From JAQGMV01 sp963828715 (lineage in GTDB: Bacteria; Pseudomonadota; Gammaproteobacteria; Burkholderiales; SG8-41): a stretch of DNA of 64,000 nt. This document shows, one piece after another, positions 37,115 to 45,955 of this stretch (positions are counted from its first letter, which is position 1; each line of letters starts with the position of its first letter). The position numbers and the translations under genes are program-made. Location: contig CAWHFX010000019.1 of NCBI GenBank assembly GCA_963828715.1, forward strand, positions 186,001-250,000, in the 5' to 3' direction. The notes beneath the pieces are model-generated. The model did no database searches. It saw only the letters and a list, made by a program, of their open reading frames with translations, and had not been told where the DNA came from.

Positions 37115-38818
37115 ATGATTGGACAACGACACAAAGCAGGACTCGGCGAGCTGCTCGTGCAGCAGGGTCTCATTACACGCGATCAACTCGCGATTGCGCT
37201 GGCCGAACAGCGTCACCACGACGTGCCGCTCGGACGGCTCCTGGTGCGTCTCGGGTTCGTCGCCGAACCGGCCATCCGCGACATCATGGCGCGCTCGATC
37301 GGACGGGAGTCGATCGATTTGTCGAACGTCGTCGCGGATTCCGAAGCCCTGCGCCTGATTCCGCAGGAATTCGCACGCCGTCATCGCATACTGCCCATCG
37401 CGTTTCATGCACACACTCACCTTCTGACGGTTGCGACCACGGAGGTCTTCGACACCGTGGCAATGGATCAACTGCGCGCAATGCTCGGCACGGATATCGA
37501 GATCCGGATCCGGCTCGCGTCCGAGGCTCAGCTCGAGGAGTACATCGACCAGTTCTATGGTTACGCCCTTTCGGTCGACGGAATACTGAAGGAAATCGAA
37601 ACTGGCGAGATCGACTACGGCAGCCTGGACGCGAATGGCGACGAATACACGCAGCCGATGGTGCGTCTGGTGAACGCGTTGCTGATCGATGCGGTGAAGC
37701 GCGGCGCCTCCGATATCCATTTCGAACCCGAGCACGCCTTCCTGCGCGTGCGCTTCCGTATCGACGGCGTGCTCGAAACAGTGCGCAGCCTGCACAAGAC
37801 CTACATGGCGGGCATGACCGTGCGCGTAAAAGTGATGAGCGGCATGAACATCGCCGAAACCCGCGCGCCCCAGGACGGCCGGCTTTCGATGACGCTCAAC
37901 GGACGCACCATCGATTTCCGCGTCTCCACGCAACCGACGATTTACGGCGAGAACATCGTTCTCCGGGTGCTCGATCGCGAGAAGTCGATCATCAGCCTCG
38001 ATCGCATGAACCTGCCGGGCGAGCTGACTGACAAGCTCGCCCTGATGCTGGGGCGGCCCGAAGGCATCGTCATCGTGACCGGACCCACGGGCAGCGGCAA
38101 GACGACGACGCTGTACTCGCTGCTCGCGCAGGTAAACGATGAAACCGTGAACATCATGACGCTCGAGGATCCGGTGGAATACCCGCTCACGCTCATGCGA
38201 CAGACGTCGGTCAACGAAGTCGCACGCATGGATTTCGCGAGCGGCATACGTTCGATCATGCGGCAAGATCCGGACATCATCCTGGTCGGCGAGGTGCGCG
38301 ACAAAGATACGGCTGAAATGGCATTCCGGGCTGCGATGACGGGACATCAGGTATTCACGACCCTGCACACCAATTCGGCGCTCGGCGTTTTTCCGCGTCT
38401 TCTCGATATCGGCATTCAGCCGGACATCGTTGCCGGAAACATCATCGGCGTCGTCGCACAGCGCCTCGTCCGCACGTTGTGCCCCGAATGCAAGCAGGCC
38501 TATCCCGCGAGTCGCGATGAATGCATGATCTTCGGCACCCTGCCCGCGTCGGACCTGATGCTGTACCGGCCTGTCGGCTGCCACGCTTGCGATGGGAAAG
38601 GCTACAGGGGCCGCACCGCCATCATGGAGCTCCTGGTCATGGATGCCGATCTGGACGAGCTGGTCGCACGTCGCTCGACGCCGAAGGAATTGAGACTCGC
38701 GGCGGTCGCCAAAGGATTCAAGCCGCTCGTCCATGCCGGCACGCAACGGGTACTGGAAGGCGTTACGACGCTGACCGAGCTCGCGCGAGCCGTGGACCTG
38801 ACCGGACGCTACGCCTGA
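37115..38818 (+). CDS. mshE: MshE-like assembly ATPase (GspE/PilB family)
   Basis: Hexameric cytosolic ATPase that powers pilin assembly, 567 residues. The N-terminal MshEN domain shows two motif copies (LGELLVQQGLITRDQLAIAL; LGRLLVRLGFVAEPAI). The motor has Walker A GPTGSGKTTTLYSLL, the Asp box LEDPVEYPL, Walker B IILVGEVRDKDTAEMA and the His box TGHQVFTTLHTNSA. The tetracysteine zinc site is CPEC ... CHAC. The Arg that opens MshEN motif I and contacts c-di-GMP in Vibrio MshE is Gly here (residue 9), so nucleotide sensing may be altered. Confidence 0.93.
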   Translation: MIGQRHKAGLGELLVQQGLITRDQLAIALAEQRHHDVPLGRLLVRLGFVAEPAIRDIMARSIGRESIDLSNVVADSEALRLIPQEFARRHRILPIAFHAHTHLLTVATTEVFDTVAMDQLRAMLGTDIEIRIRLASEAQLEEYIDQFYGYALSVDGILKEIETGEIDYGSLDANGDEYTQPMVRLVNALLIDAVKRGASDIHFEPEHAFLRVRFRIDGVLETVRSLHKTYMAGMTVRVKVMSGMNIAETRAPQDGRLSMTLNGRTIDFRVSTQPTIYGENIVLRVLDREKSIISLDRMNLPGELTDKLALMLGRPEGIVIVTGPTGSGKTTTLYSLLAQVNDETVNIMTLEDPVEYPLTLMRQTSVNEVARMDFASGIRSIMRQDPDIILVGEVRDKDTAEMAFRAAMTGHQVFTTLHTNSALGVFPRLLDIGIQPDIVAGNIIGVVAQRLVRTLCPECKQAYPASRDECMIFGTLPASDLMLYRPVGCHACDGKGYRGRTAIMELLVMDADLDELVARRSTPKELRLAAVAKGFKPLVHAGTQRVLEGVTTLTELARAVDLTGRYA

Positions 38819-38833
38819 CCGGCTACGGTTCGC

Positions 38834-40042
38834 ATGCCTTCATTCGAATACAAAGCTGTGGACGGAGCGGGGAAAACGGTCCGCGGCGCACTGGAAGCGG
38901 TAAACGATGCGGACCTCGAGTTGCGGTTGCGGCGGGTCGGTCTCGACCTCATCACCTGCCGGCAACTCGCGCGAGGCGCATCCCGGCTCGCCCGCGGCCG
39001 CAGCGTAACGCGTCAGGACCTCATCAACTTCTGCTTCGATATCGAGCAGATGAGCCGGTCCGGCATTCCGTTGCTCGACGGCCTGCGCGACTTGCACACC
39101 TCGGTTGAAAACCCGGCGTTCAAGGATGTGCTCGGAGCCATGCTCGAAGACATGGAAGGCGGCAAGGTCCTGTCTCAGTGCATGGCCGCCCATCCGCGGA
39201 CGTTCGACAACGTGTTCGTGAGTCTCGTCGGCGCCGGTGAGCAGACCGGGCGTCTGCCCGAGGTATTCCAGAGTCTCGCGGAATCGATCAAGTGGCAGGA
39301 CGAGCTCGCGTCGCAGACCCGCCGGCTGCTGATCTACCCGACGCTCGTGATGCTTGTCGTGCTCGCCGTCGTGCTTTTCCTGCTCATCTACCTCGTGCCG
39401 CAGGTAACGATGTTGCTGAAGACGATGGGCGTCGCGCTCCCTCTGCAGACTCGCGCGCTGATCGCCGCGTCGAACATCGTGGTCGACTGGTGGTTCCTCA
39501 TCTTCGGTGTGCCGATCGCGGGCGCGATGGCATTCGGAAGCGGGCTCCGCAAAAGCACGCGCATCCAGTATGCGTGGGATGGGGCGAAGCTGCGCCTGCC
39601 GGTCGTCGGCCGCATTCTGCAGAAGATCATCCTGGCACGCTTCGCCACGTTCTTCGCGCTGATGTACGAATCCGGCATCACAGTGCTGGAAGCGATGCGC
39701 ACGAGCGAGGCGATCGTGGGTAACCGCGTTCTCGCCGACGGCCTCGTCCGTGCAGGACAGCAGGTGTCGGCGGGCGCGAGCCTCACGGAATGCTTCAGTA
39801 ATCTCGGCATGTTCCCGCCGCTCGTCATTCGTATGCTTCGAGTCGGCGAGAACACGGGGGCGCTCGACGTTGCGTTGCGCAACGTGAACTACTTCTATAC
39901 GCGCGACGTGCGTGAATCCGTGGACAAGGCGCTGAAGCTGCTCGAGCCGACGATCACGATGGGCCTCGGTATCGTGATGGCCCTCATCATGTGGTCGGTG
40001 CTCTCGCCCGTATACGACATTCTCGGCAAGCTCAAACTGTGA
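38834..40042 (+). CDS. mshG: MshG-like inner-membrane platform protein (GspF/PilC family)
   Basis: Polytopic platform protein that couples the ATPase to pilin polymerisation, 402 residues. It has two GspF domains, each with the SGIPLLDGL or SGITVLEAM motif (SGIPLLDGLRDLHTSVENPA; YESGITVLEAMRTSEAIVG), three transmembrane helices (for example LVMLVVLAVVLFLLIYLVPQ) and a C-terminal IMWSVLSPVYDIL. It lies 15 bases after mshE and overlaps the next gene by one base. Confidence 0.94.
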   Translation: MPSFEYKAVDGAGKTVRGALEAVNDADLELRLRRVGLDLITCRQLARGASRLARGRSVTRQDLINFCFDIEQMSRSGIPLLDGLRDLHTSVENPAFKDVLGAMLEDMEGGKVLSQCMAAHPRTFDNVFVSLVGAGEQTGRLPEVFQSLAESIKWQDELASQTRRLLIYPTLVMLVVLAVVLFLLIYLVPQVTMLLKTMGVALPLQTRALIAASNIVVDWWFLIFGVPIAGAMAFGSGLRKSTRIQYAWDGAKLRLPVVGRILQKIILARFATFFALMYESGITVLEAMRTSEAIVGNRVLADGLVRAGQQVSAGASLTECFSNLGMFPPLVIRMLRVGENTGALDVALRNVNYFYTRDVRESVDKALKLLEPTITMGLGIVMALIMWSVLSPVYDILGKLKL

Positions 40043-41610
40043 TGCTCACGTTACGTCGAGACAAGCTCCTGGTTTGCGTGTCGGAGCAACGGGCCAGCGC
40101 CGCGCTGTCACGCGCCGGAAGGATTGTCGAGCTCGAGAGCTTCGCGCATACCGAAGACGGTCTCGCGAATTTTCGCGAGTTCCTGGCACGGCATGCAGCG
40201 ACGCCGGTCTCGATGGTCGTGGATGCGAGCGAAGAAGATTACCGCGCCGAGGCGCTGCCGCACACTCGCGGCACCGAGCGCAAGGAGATGGTGGCGCGCA
40301 AGCTGAAACAGCACTACCGAAACACGCCTTATGCTGGCGCGTGGCTGCAGGACCGCGAAAAAGGAAAGCGTCGAGAAGACCGTTTCCTTTTTGCCGCGCT
40401 GACCAATCCGGATCTCGTAACCGACTGGCTACGCGTGCTGCAGGGTCAGGCGCTTCCGCTTTCCGGTCTGTATCTGCTGCCGATGGTAAGCGCCGGCCTT
40501 GCTGCAAAGCTGCACATAAGGACGCGCAATCTCGCCATCGCGGCACAGCACGACGAGCGGCTCCGCATCACCTTCCTGCGAGAAGGCCAGTTGAAGTTCA
40601 GTCGTGTCACGCGCACAGACAACAGAGAAGCGGACCAGGTGCGCTTCTTTGCAGGAGAAATATCGAATACACGGCTCTATTTGCATGCATTGCGCATGGC
40701 GACGCTCGACGAGCGCCTTACGATCCTGCTGCTCGACCCGCAAGATGCATTGCAGGACGTGGCAGACGCCATTATGCGTGACAACCCCGCGCTTCGATGT
40801 TTGCGTCTGGATGCTGCACAGCTCGAGGCGAAGCTCCGTATCGGCAGGCAGTACCTCGCGGCGTCACCGGATGCGCTGTATCTCCAACTACTCGCGCTTT
40901 ACCGTGGGGACGGATGTATTGCACCGGCGGATGCGACGGCGCAGTACCGCCTCTACCGCACCCGGCGCGCACTGTACGCGGCCTGTGCCGGCATGGGTGC
41001 GCTGGCAGCGTGCTGCACGGGCCTCAATAGCTGGCTCACTCACGGCGTGCGCACGCAGGTGCACGCCGTCGAGAGCCAGATCAGTGCGTATCAGACCCGA
41101 TACGAGCGGCTTGCAGTGAACGCAGCGGGCGCACCTGTGAGCGGCGATGTGATGAAACGCGCCGTCGATGTCGCCCAGAGACTCCGCGACAACGCCAGAG
41201 ACCCGGGTGCGATGATGGCCCTCCTGTCTCAAGCGCTCGAGAGCAGTCCCGAGGTCGTCCTGCACGAATTCGGATGGACGCATGCGACATCGGACATCCA
41301 GAAGGGGGGTGACGCCGGTCCCCTAGCCTCGAATGCACTCCCCGGCACCTCGGCGACGGCACGCAAACAGAGCGCGTATGTCGCTGGACAGATAAAGCCG
41401 TTTCGCGGTGATTATCGTGCCGCCATCACGAGCATCAACCGCTTCGCCGAGAGCCTGAGGAAGGTGCCCGCCGTGGCGGAGGTACGTATCCTCCGAATGC
41501 CTTTGAATATCAGCCCCAGCGCGATCTTGTCCGGTACTACTCTGGACAAGACCGAGGGCACCGCGACAGCCGAGTTCGACCTCGTGATCGTATACAAGCC
41601 GCGCATATGA
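40042..41610 (+). CDS. MshI/PilMN-like pilus assembly protein
   Basis: A 522-residue protein. The cytosolic N-terminal two thirds (MLTLRRDKLLVCVSEQRAS...) look like a weak PilM/GspL actin-fold domain. One transmembrane helix (ALYAACAGMGALAACCTGLN) precedes a PilN-like periplasmic region with coiled-coil character (VHAVESQISAYQTRYERLAV). Its position after mshG matches mshI in MSHA loci. Sequence conservation is low, so the assignment rests mainly on topology and context. The ATG overlaps the mshG stop by one base. Confidence 0.7.
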   Translation: MLTLRRDKLLVCVSEQRASAALSRAGRIVELESFAHTEDGLANFREFLARHAATPVSMVVDASEEDYRAEALPHTRGTERKEMVARKLKQHYRNTPYAGAWLQDREKGKRREDRFLFAALTNPDLVTDWLRVLQGQALPLSGLYLLPMVSAGLAAKLHIRTRNLAIAAQHDERLRITFLREGQLKFSRVTRTDNREADQVRFFAGEISNTRLYLHALRMATLDERLTILLLDPQDALQDVADAIMRDNPALRCLRLDAAQLEAKLRIGRQYLAASPDALYLQLLALYRGDGCIAPADATAQYRLYRTRRALYAACAGMGALAACCTGLNSWLTHGVRTQVHAVESQISAYQTRYERLAVNAAGAPVSGDVMKRAVDVAQRLRDNARDPGAMMALLSQALESSPEVVLHEFGWTHATSDIQKGGDAGPLASNALPGTSATARKQSAYVAGQIKPFRGDYRAAITSINRFAESLRKVPAVAEVRILRMPLNISPSAILSGTTLDKTEGTATAEFDLVIVYKPRI

Positions 41611-42227
41611 GACGAGCAAACATCGTAGCGTTGCGCATGCCGCTCGCCATGCTCGCCGCGACCGTGATTGTCTGCGTGTGTGCGCTGCTTTACTCAGGCG
41701 CAATGCTCGGCGACGCCCGGCAACTGCTGACACGCGCCGAGATGCAACTCCGGAGCGAACGCGTACGCGTCGAAAACGCCGGTGAAGAGAAGGCGACAAG
41801 AGCGCGCTACCTCGGCGGCTATCAGCAACTTGCACGCGAAGGGCTGACGGGCGAAGAGCAAAGGATGAACTGGCTCGATGGCCTGCGCGCGGCAGCGCGC
41901 GAAGCGAACCTGTCTGGTATCGAGTACGAGATCGGCGCACAGCGACCCTACGCGCACGCTTCGGAAGTCGACGCCGGTCCACTCAGGATCAGCGAATCGG
42001 TGATGCAGATCCGTCTGCGCTTGCTCCACGAAGGAGAGCTCGAGCGCTTCATGGACGCACTGACGCGCAGCGGTAGCGGGTTCTTCACCGTCGATCGCTG
42101 CATCCTGCGCAGGCTGCCGCCCAGCGGAAGCGATGCGGGCCGCCAGGCACGCGAAAACCTCACGGCCGAATGCGAGTTGCGGTGGCTCACGCTGCGAGCA
42201 CCGAACAAAACGGACAACAGACAGTGA
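41607..42227 (+). CDS. MshJ/PilO-like periplasmic assembly protein
   Basis: A 206-residue single-pass protein. A transmembrane helix near the N-terminus (RMPLAMLAATVIVCVCALLY) is followed by a coiled coil and a ferredoxin-like periplasmic domain (SESVMQIRLRLLHEGELERF, MDALTRSGSGFFTVDRC), the PilO/GspM layout. It overlaps both neighbours by four bases. PilN and PilO partners normally form an inner-membrane subcomplex, which fits the preceding gene. Assignment is by topology. Confidence 0.65.
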   Translation: MRRANIVALRMPLAMLAATVIVCVCALLYSGAMLGDARQLLTRAEMQLRSERVRVENAGEEKATRARYLGGYQQLAREGLTGEEQRMNWLDGLRAAAREANLSGIEYEIGAQRPYAHASEVDAGPLRISESVMQIRLRLLHEGELERFMDALTRSGSGFFTVDRCILRRLPPSGSDAGRQARENLTAECELRWLTLRAPNKTDNRQ

Positions 42228-42742
42228 AGCACATCATTACGCTTCTATCGTGTGCTTTGATCACAGGTTCAGCGCTCGCGGCACAGCCTCTGGGTCGCTT
42301 CTTCTTCACTCCATCAGAGCGCACAGAGCTCGACATGGCGCGATCCCAAAAGAACATACGCGAAGTACCGGCTCGCATCGATCCGCCAGCCGTAGCGGAA
42401 CCCAGCGCGTCGACGCTTACCTACAGCGGCCTTGTTCGCCGTAGCGATGGACGCGCACTGCTCTGGATCAACAATCGCGTGGTGGACGAGCGGGACGCAC
42501 TCACCGGCCTCAATCTCCGGGGATACGTGCGAGCGGATGGCGCCGTCGCCGTGGAGATTCCCGCGACGGGGCGGGCTGCCGAGATCAAGGTCGGACAATC
42601 CTTCGATGTCCGCGCTGGAGGCATTGTGGAAGGCATGGCCGTGCGTGATTCGCGCCAGGAGGCAGAGGCGACGCCGCAACTCCGGCGCGGCAGCGATCAG
42701 GAGAAAGATGCAGAGCGGGCAAGCGGGCCTTCGCAGCCATAG
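42224..42742 (+). CDS. MshK/PilP-like secreted protein
   Basis: A 172-residue protein starting with GTG at 42224, which overlaps the previous stop as GTGA. It has a signal peptide (VKHIITLLSCALITGSALA) and a small beta-rich domain (TLTYSGLVRRSDGRALLWIN, VEIPATGRAAEIKVGQSFDV) like the PilP/GspC homology domain that contacts the secretin. The C-terminus is charged and low in complexity. MshK occupies this place in MSHA loci. Assignment is tentative. Confidence 0.6.
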   Translation: MKHIITLLSCALITGSALAAQPLGRFFFTPSERTELDMARSQKNIREVPARIDPPAVAEPSASTLTYSGLVRRSDGRALLWINNRVVDERDALTGLNLRGYVRADGAVAVEIPATGRAAEIKVGQSFDVRAGGIVEGMAVRDSRQEAEATPQLRRGSDQEKDAERASGPSQP

Positions 42743-42766
42743 CACGCCTCATTGGAACGAAAAGAG

Positions 42767-44194
42767 ATGAGCCGCCGCGGACAAAGCCACCGGGTTGGAA
42801 CGCGTCTGCGGGCCGCACAGCGTGGTCAGGCGCTGCTGACGATGCTTTGCATACTCGGTCTTGCGGCGGCCTTGCTCGTGTATGGATCCACGACGGAAAT
42901 CAGTCGAAGCGTGCATGCCGATGAGCGCACTCGTGACGCGTTGGAGGAGGCGCGTCAGGCGCTCATCGGCCGGGCGGTAAGCGACGCGAATCGTCCCGGC
43001 AGTCTGCCTTGCCCCGACGCTGATGGCGATGGCAGTGCCGACCTCTTCGTCGGATCGAGCTGCCCGGCATACGTCGGACGACTGCCGTGGCGCTCGCTCG
43101 GCGTAGGCGACCTCCGCGACGAGAGCGGCGAGCGTCTATGGTACGCGTTGTCGCCGAGTTTCAGGGATCACCCGTCCGCGCCGGCCATCAACAGCGACAG
43201 CAGGGGCACCCTGACCGTGTACAGCGCTGATGAGACCGCCCCCGTCACGACCGAGGCCGTCGCCGTCGTGTTTGCGCCTGGAGCGGCATTGAATGGTCAA
43301 GTGCGAGACGGCGTGACGCAGACGTGCAGCAGTAATGGCCGAATCGTGCCGCGCGCGAACTGTCCGGTGAATTACCTCGACGCCATCAACAAGTTCAGCA
43401 ACGCAAATGCTTCCGGACCCTTCGTCGCTCCGCCGCTGCAGCCGGGCTTCAACGACAAATTGGCCGTGGTGACGACGAGCGCCTTCATGCCCTTGGTCGA
43501 ACGCCGTGTGGCGCTGGAAGCGAGAAACGCGTTGCTCGACTACAAGCGCACGAGTGCCTGCCGCTGCTTTCCATGGCCGGATGAGACCGGAGACGGCGTG
43601 AGCGACGCCGGAGTGAATCGGGGCCGGATCCCGGTCAAAACGGCGTTGCCCCAGGCCTGGCCTGCAGGGCTTCTGCCGTCATACTTTTCGGCCAACGATT
43701 GGGCACGAGTGACACATTATGTCGTCGCCAGGAGTGCGCTCGAGCAAGCGGGGCAAGGGTGCACGACGTGTGCGGAGGCGAATCTAACGATCGACAGTCT
43801 GCGCGGGTACGAGGTCGTGCTCCTCACGCCCGGGTTCGCGACCGGAAGCCGGCAACGCTCCTCGTTGAGCGACTACTTCGCGGATCCCGAGAACGCGAAC
43901 GGGAATGATCGGTTCGTCACGCCACGCTCGCCCGATGCCGAGCGCAACAACATCTATGGTGTCGCTGGCGCAGGAGTGGGGTGCGCGGCCGTCGCAGGGG
44001 TGCTTATCGATAATGCGCCCTGCGCCGAACCCGGCGGCGGCATACGCGGCGCATGCCAGGCGGCTCTCGCGAGCGCATCCGGCTGCAGCTGCGCATCTGC
44101 AGCCGGCGCACTCGCGACCGGCGCTTGCGCAAGCGCGCCGGGCAGTGCGGCTTGTGCGGCCGTGATCGCGCAACTGGGAAAGTGCACGTCGTGA
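42767..44194 (+). CDS. Large prepilin-like secreted protein, cysteine-rich C-terminus
   Basis: A 475-residue protein. A basic N-terminus ending QRGQALLTML precedes one hydrophobic helix (LLTMLCILGLAAALLVYGST), recalling a prepilin or MshP/PilX-type start, but the canonical FTLxE is absent. The body has short acidic DGDGSADL and DETGDGVSD stretches that look like calcium-binding loops. The last 70 residues are Ala/Gly/Cys-rich with about nine Cys. I do not recognise a family; it is far larger than ordinary minor pilins. The operon context suggests a surface or tip protein. Confidence 0.65.
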   Translation: MSRRGQSHRVGTRLRAAQRGQALLTMLCILGLAAALLVYGSTTEISRSVHADERTRDALEEARQALIGRAVSDANRPGSLPCPDADGDGSADLFVGSSCPAYVGRLPWRSLGVGDLRDESGERLWYALSPSFRDHPSAPAINSDSRGTLTVYSADETAPVTTEAVAVVFAPGAALNGQVRDGVTQTCSSNGRIVPRANCPVNYLDAINKFSNANASGPFVAPPLQPGFNDKLAVVTTSAFMPLVERRVALEARNALLDYKRTSACRCFPWPDETGDGVSDAGVNRGRIPVKTALPQAWPAGLLPSYFSANDWARVTHYVVARSALEQAGQGCTTCAEANLTIDSLRGYEVVLLTPGFATGSRQRSSLSDYFADPENANGNDRFVTPRSPDAERNNIYGVAGAGVGCAAVAGVLIDNAPCAEPGGGIRGACQAALASASGCSCASAAGALATGACASAPGSAACAAVIAQLGKCTS

Positions 44195-44991
44195 AGGCAC
44201 CGACATCGCGGGTCGCGCATGGATTCAGCCTGCTCGAGCTCGCGATCGTACTGTTCGTGGCAGCGCTGCTGCTCGGCAGCATACTCGTGCCGCTGCAGAC
44301 ACAGGTCGAGAACCGCAAAGTCGACGAGACGCGACGGTCGCTCGAACTCGCGCACGACATGTTGCTCGGATTCGCAGCCGCGAACGGCTACTTCCCGTGT
44401 CCCGCCGACGCGTCGAGCAAAGGTCAGGAAGCAGCGGGCAGCAATCATGCGAGCGGCGCCTGTGCGCTATGGCAAGGCTACTTGCCGGCCGCGCTGCTCG
44501 GGTTCAGGCCGGTGGACTCGGACGGCTACGCGCTCGATGGCTGGGGGCTGGCTTCCAACCGTATCAGATATGCGATCTCCAATCACACCGTGGCAGGCGT
44601 ATCGCAGCCCTTCACGCGGTTGAACGGGCTTCGCAGTCTGCCGATCAGCAGCCTGGGTAACCCTGCGCTGTTCCACATCTGTCAGAGCGGCAACGGCGTC
44701 ACCGCGACCGACTGCGGTTCGGCCCTCACACTCGCATCCAATGCGGTTGCCGTCGTGTGGTCGGTCGGCGCGAACGCGGCCACCGGCGGCACCAGTGTGC
44801 ACGAAGCACAGAATCCCAATCCCAATGGCGGCACACCGGATTACGTCTTCGTCACACGAACACCGTCGACAGTGCCCGGAACCGAGTTCGACGACGTGGT
44901 GACCTGGATTCCGGCGACGGCGCTCATCAGCCGCCTCGTTCAGACGGGACAGTTCACGCCGGCGGCTCAGACGGCGATGTCGCCGCCGTGA
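44191..44991 (+). CDS. Type IV prepilin-like protein 1 of a tandem pair
   Basis: A 266-residue protein starting with GTG at 44191 (GTGA overlap with the previous stop). The class-III signal is HGFSLLELAIVLFVAALLLG, with cleavage expected between Gly and Phe and the conserved Glu at mature position 5. The head domain contains GYFPCPADASS, GYLPAALLGFRPVDSDGYAL, WGLASNRIRYAIS and EFDDVVTWIPATAL, shared with the next gene. It is twice as large as a usual pseudopilin. A prepilin peptidase is needed but none is encoded here. Confidence 0.88.
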   Translation: MKAPTSRVAHGFSLLELAIVLFVAALLLGSILVPLQTQVENRKVDETRRSLELAHDMLLGFAAANGYFPCPADASSKGQEAAGSNHASGACALWQGYLPAALLGFRPVDSDGYALDGWGLASNRIRYAISNHTVAGVSQPFTRLNGLRSLPISSLGNPALFHICQSGNGVTATDCGSALTLASNAVAVVWSVGANAATGGTSVHEAQNPNPNGGTPDYVFVTRTPSTVPGTEFDDVVTWIPATALISRLVQTGQFTPAAQTAMSPP

Positions 44992-45794
44992 CGACCCGCA
45001 GCAGCGGCACCGGCAGGCTTCGAACCGGCGGACGAAGGTGCTGGGGCTTCACGCTCGTCGAGCTCGCCGTCGCAGTGTTTCTGATCAGCCTGCTGCTCGG
45101 CGCGCTCGCAATGCCACTACAGATGCGAGTGGAGGCCCGCAAGGTCGAGCAAACCGAGCAAGTGCTCAGGACCCTCCGCGATGCACTGACCGGTTATGCA
45201 GCCGCGAACGGTTACCTCCCCTGCCCCGCGGACGACTCGAGCACTGGGCGCGAACCCGCGGCGAGCAACCACGAAACCGGCTATTGCCCGTCCTACTTCG
45301 GCTTCCTACCGGCGGCGGCGCTGGGAATCGCGACGCAGGACGTGCGCGGCTATGCCGCAGATGCGTGGGCAGGCGCGGGCAATCGCATCCGCTACGCCGT
45401 TGCCCCTTATGCGATCGGATCGATCGGCAACGCGCTGACCCGCGTCAATGGAATGCGTAGCGCCGGCTTCGCGCACCTGAGCGACCCGGCGCTATCGCTG
45501 TTTCACGTCTGCGACAGTGGCAGCGGCGTCAGTGCCGGCTCTACCTGCGGCAAGGCGATCACGCTCGTCTCGACTGCGCCAGCGGTGATCTGGTCGTCGG
45601 GTCCGAATGAGGCAAGCGGCGGTTCGAGCGTGCATGAAGCGCAGAATCCCAACGTGAACGGTGGCAGCGCCGACCGGCTGTTCGTCAGCCGTGTACGCTC
45701 GAACGTAAGCGGGAACGAGTTCGACGACATCGTGACGTGGATACCGATGTCGATGCTGCTCGCTCGCATGCTCGCCGCCGGTCAGCTGCCCTGA
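44988..45794 (+). CDS. Type IV prepilin-like protein 2 of a tandem pair
   Basis: A 268-residue paralogue of the preceding gene, starting with GTG at 44988 (GTGA overlap). The prepilin signal is WGFTLVELAVAVFLISLLLG with Glu5. The head domain repeats the pattern GYLPCPADDSSTGRE, YFGFLPAAALGI, WAGAGNRIRYAV and EFDDIVTWIPMSML. Conserved Cys pairs in both proteins suggest disulfides. It is the last gene of the operon and converges on the histidine-kinase genes. The two genes clearly arose by duplication. Confidence 0.88.
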   Translation: MTTRSSGTGRLRTGGRRCWGFTLVELAVAVFLISLLLGALAMPLQMRVEARKVEQTEQVLRTLRDALTGYAAANGYLPCPADDSSTGREPAASNHETGYCPSYFGFLPAAALGIATQDVRGYAADAWAGAGNRIRYAVAPYAIGSIGNALTRVNGMRSAGFAHLSDPALSLFHVCDSGSGVSAGSTCGKAITLVSTAPAVIWSSGPNEASGGSSVHEAQNPNVNGGSADRLFVSRVRSNVSGNEFDDIVTWIPMSMLLARMLAAGQLP

Positions 45795-45955
45795 ATGGAG
45801 AAACGCCCCGGCAGGCGTCTTCTTGACGAGAGCTGACCGGGGCGGAAAGCGTGGATCGGTCCGGTGAGGACGGCGACTTGTGCTTTGCCCTCAATATCGG
45901 ACACCGACCCGATTACTTTAGTGAATTCGGCACACCTGCGGAGCGCCCTGAGTCC

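Noticed and set aside
35825..38746. Very long minus-strand open frame (973 codons)
   Set aside because: It runs antisense to the TPR and MshE-like genes, whose translations have clear domains. Long antisense frames are expected in GC-rich DNA.
45804..45844. Inverted repeat CGCCCCGG/CCGGGGCG after the last prepilin gene as terminator
   Set aside because: The loop is about 25 bases and there is no T-run on either strand.
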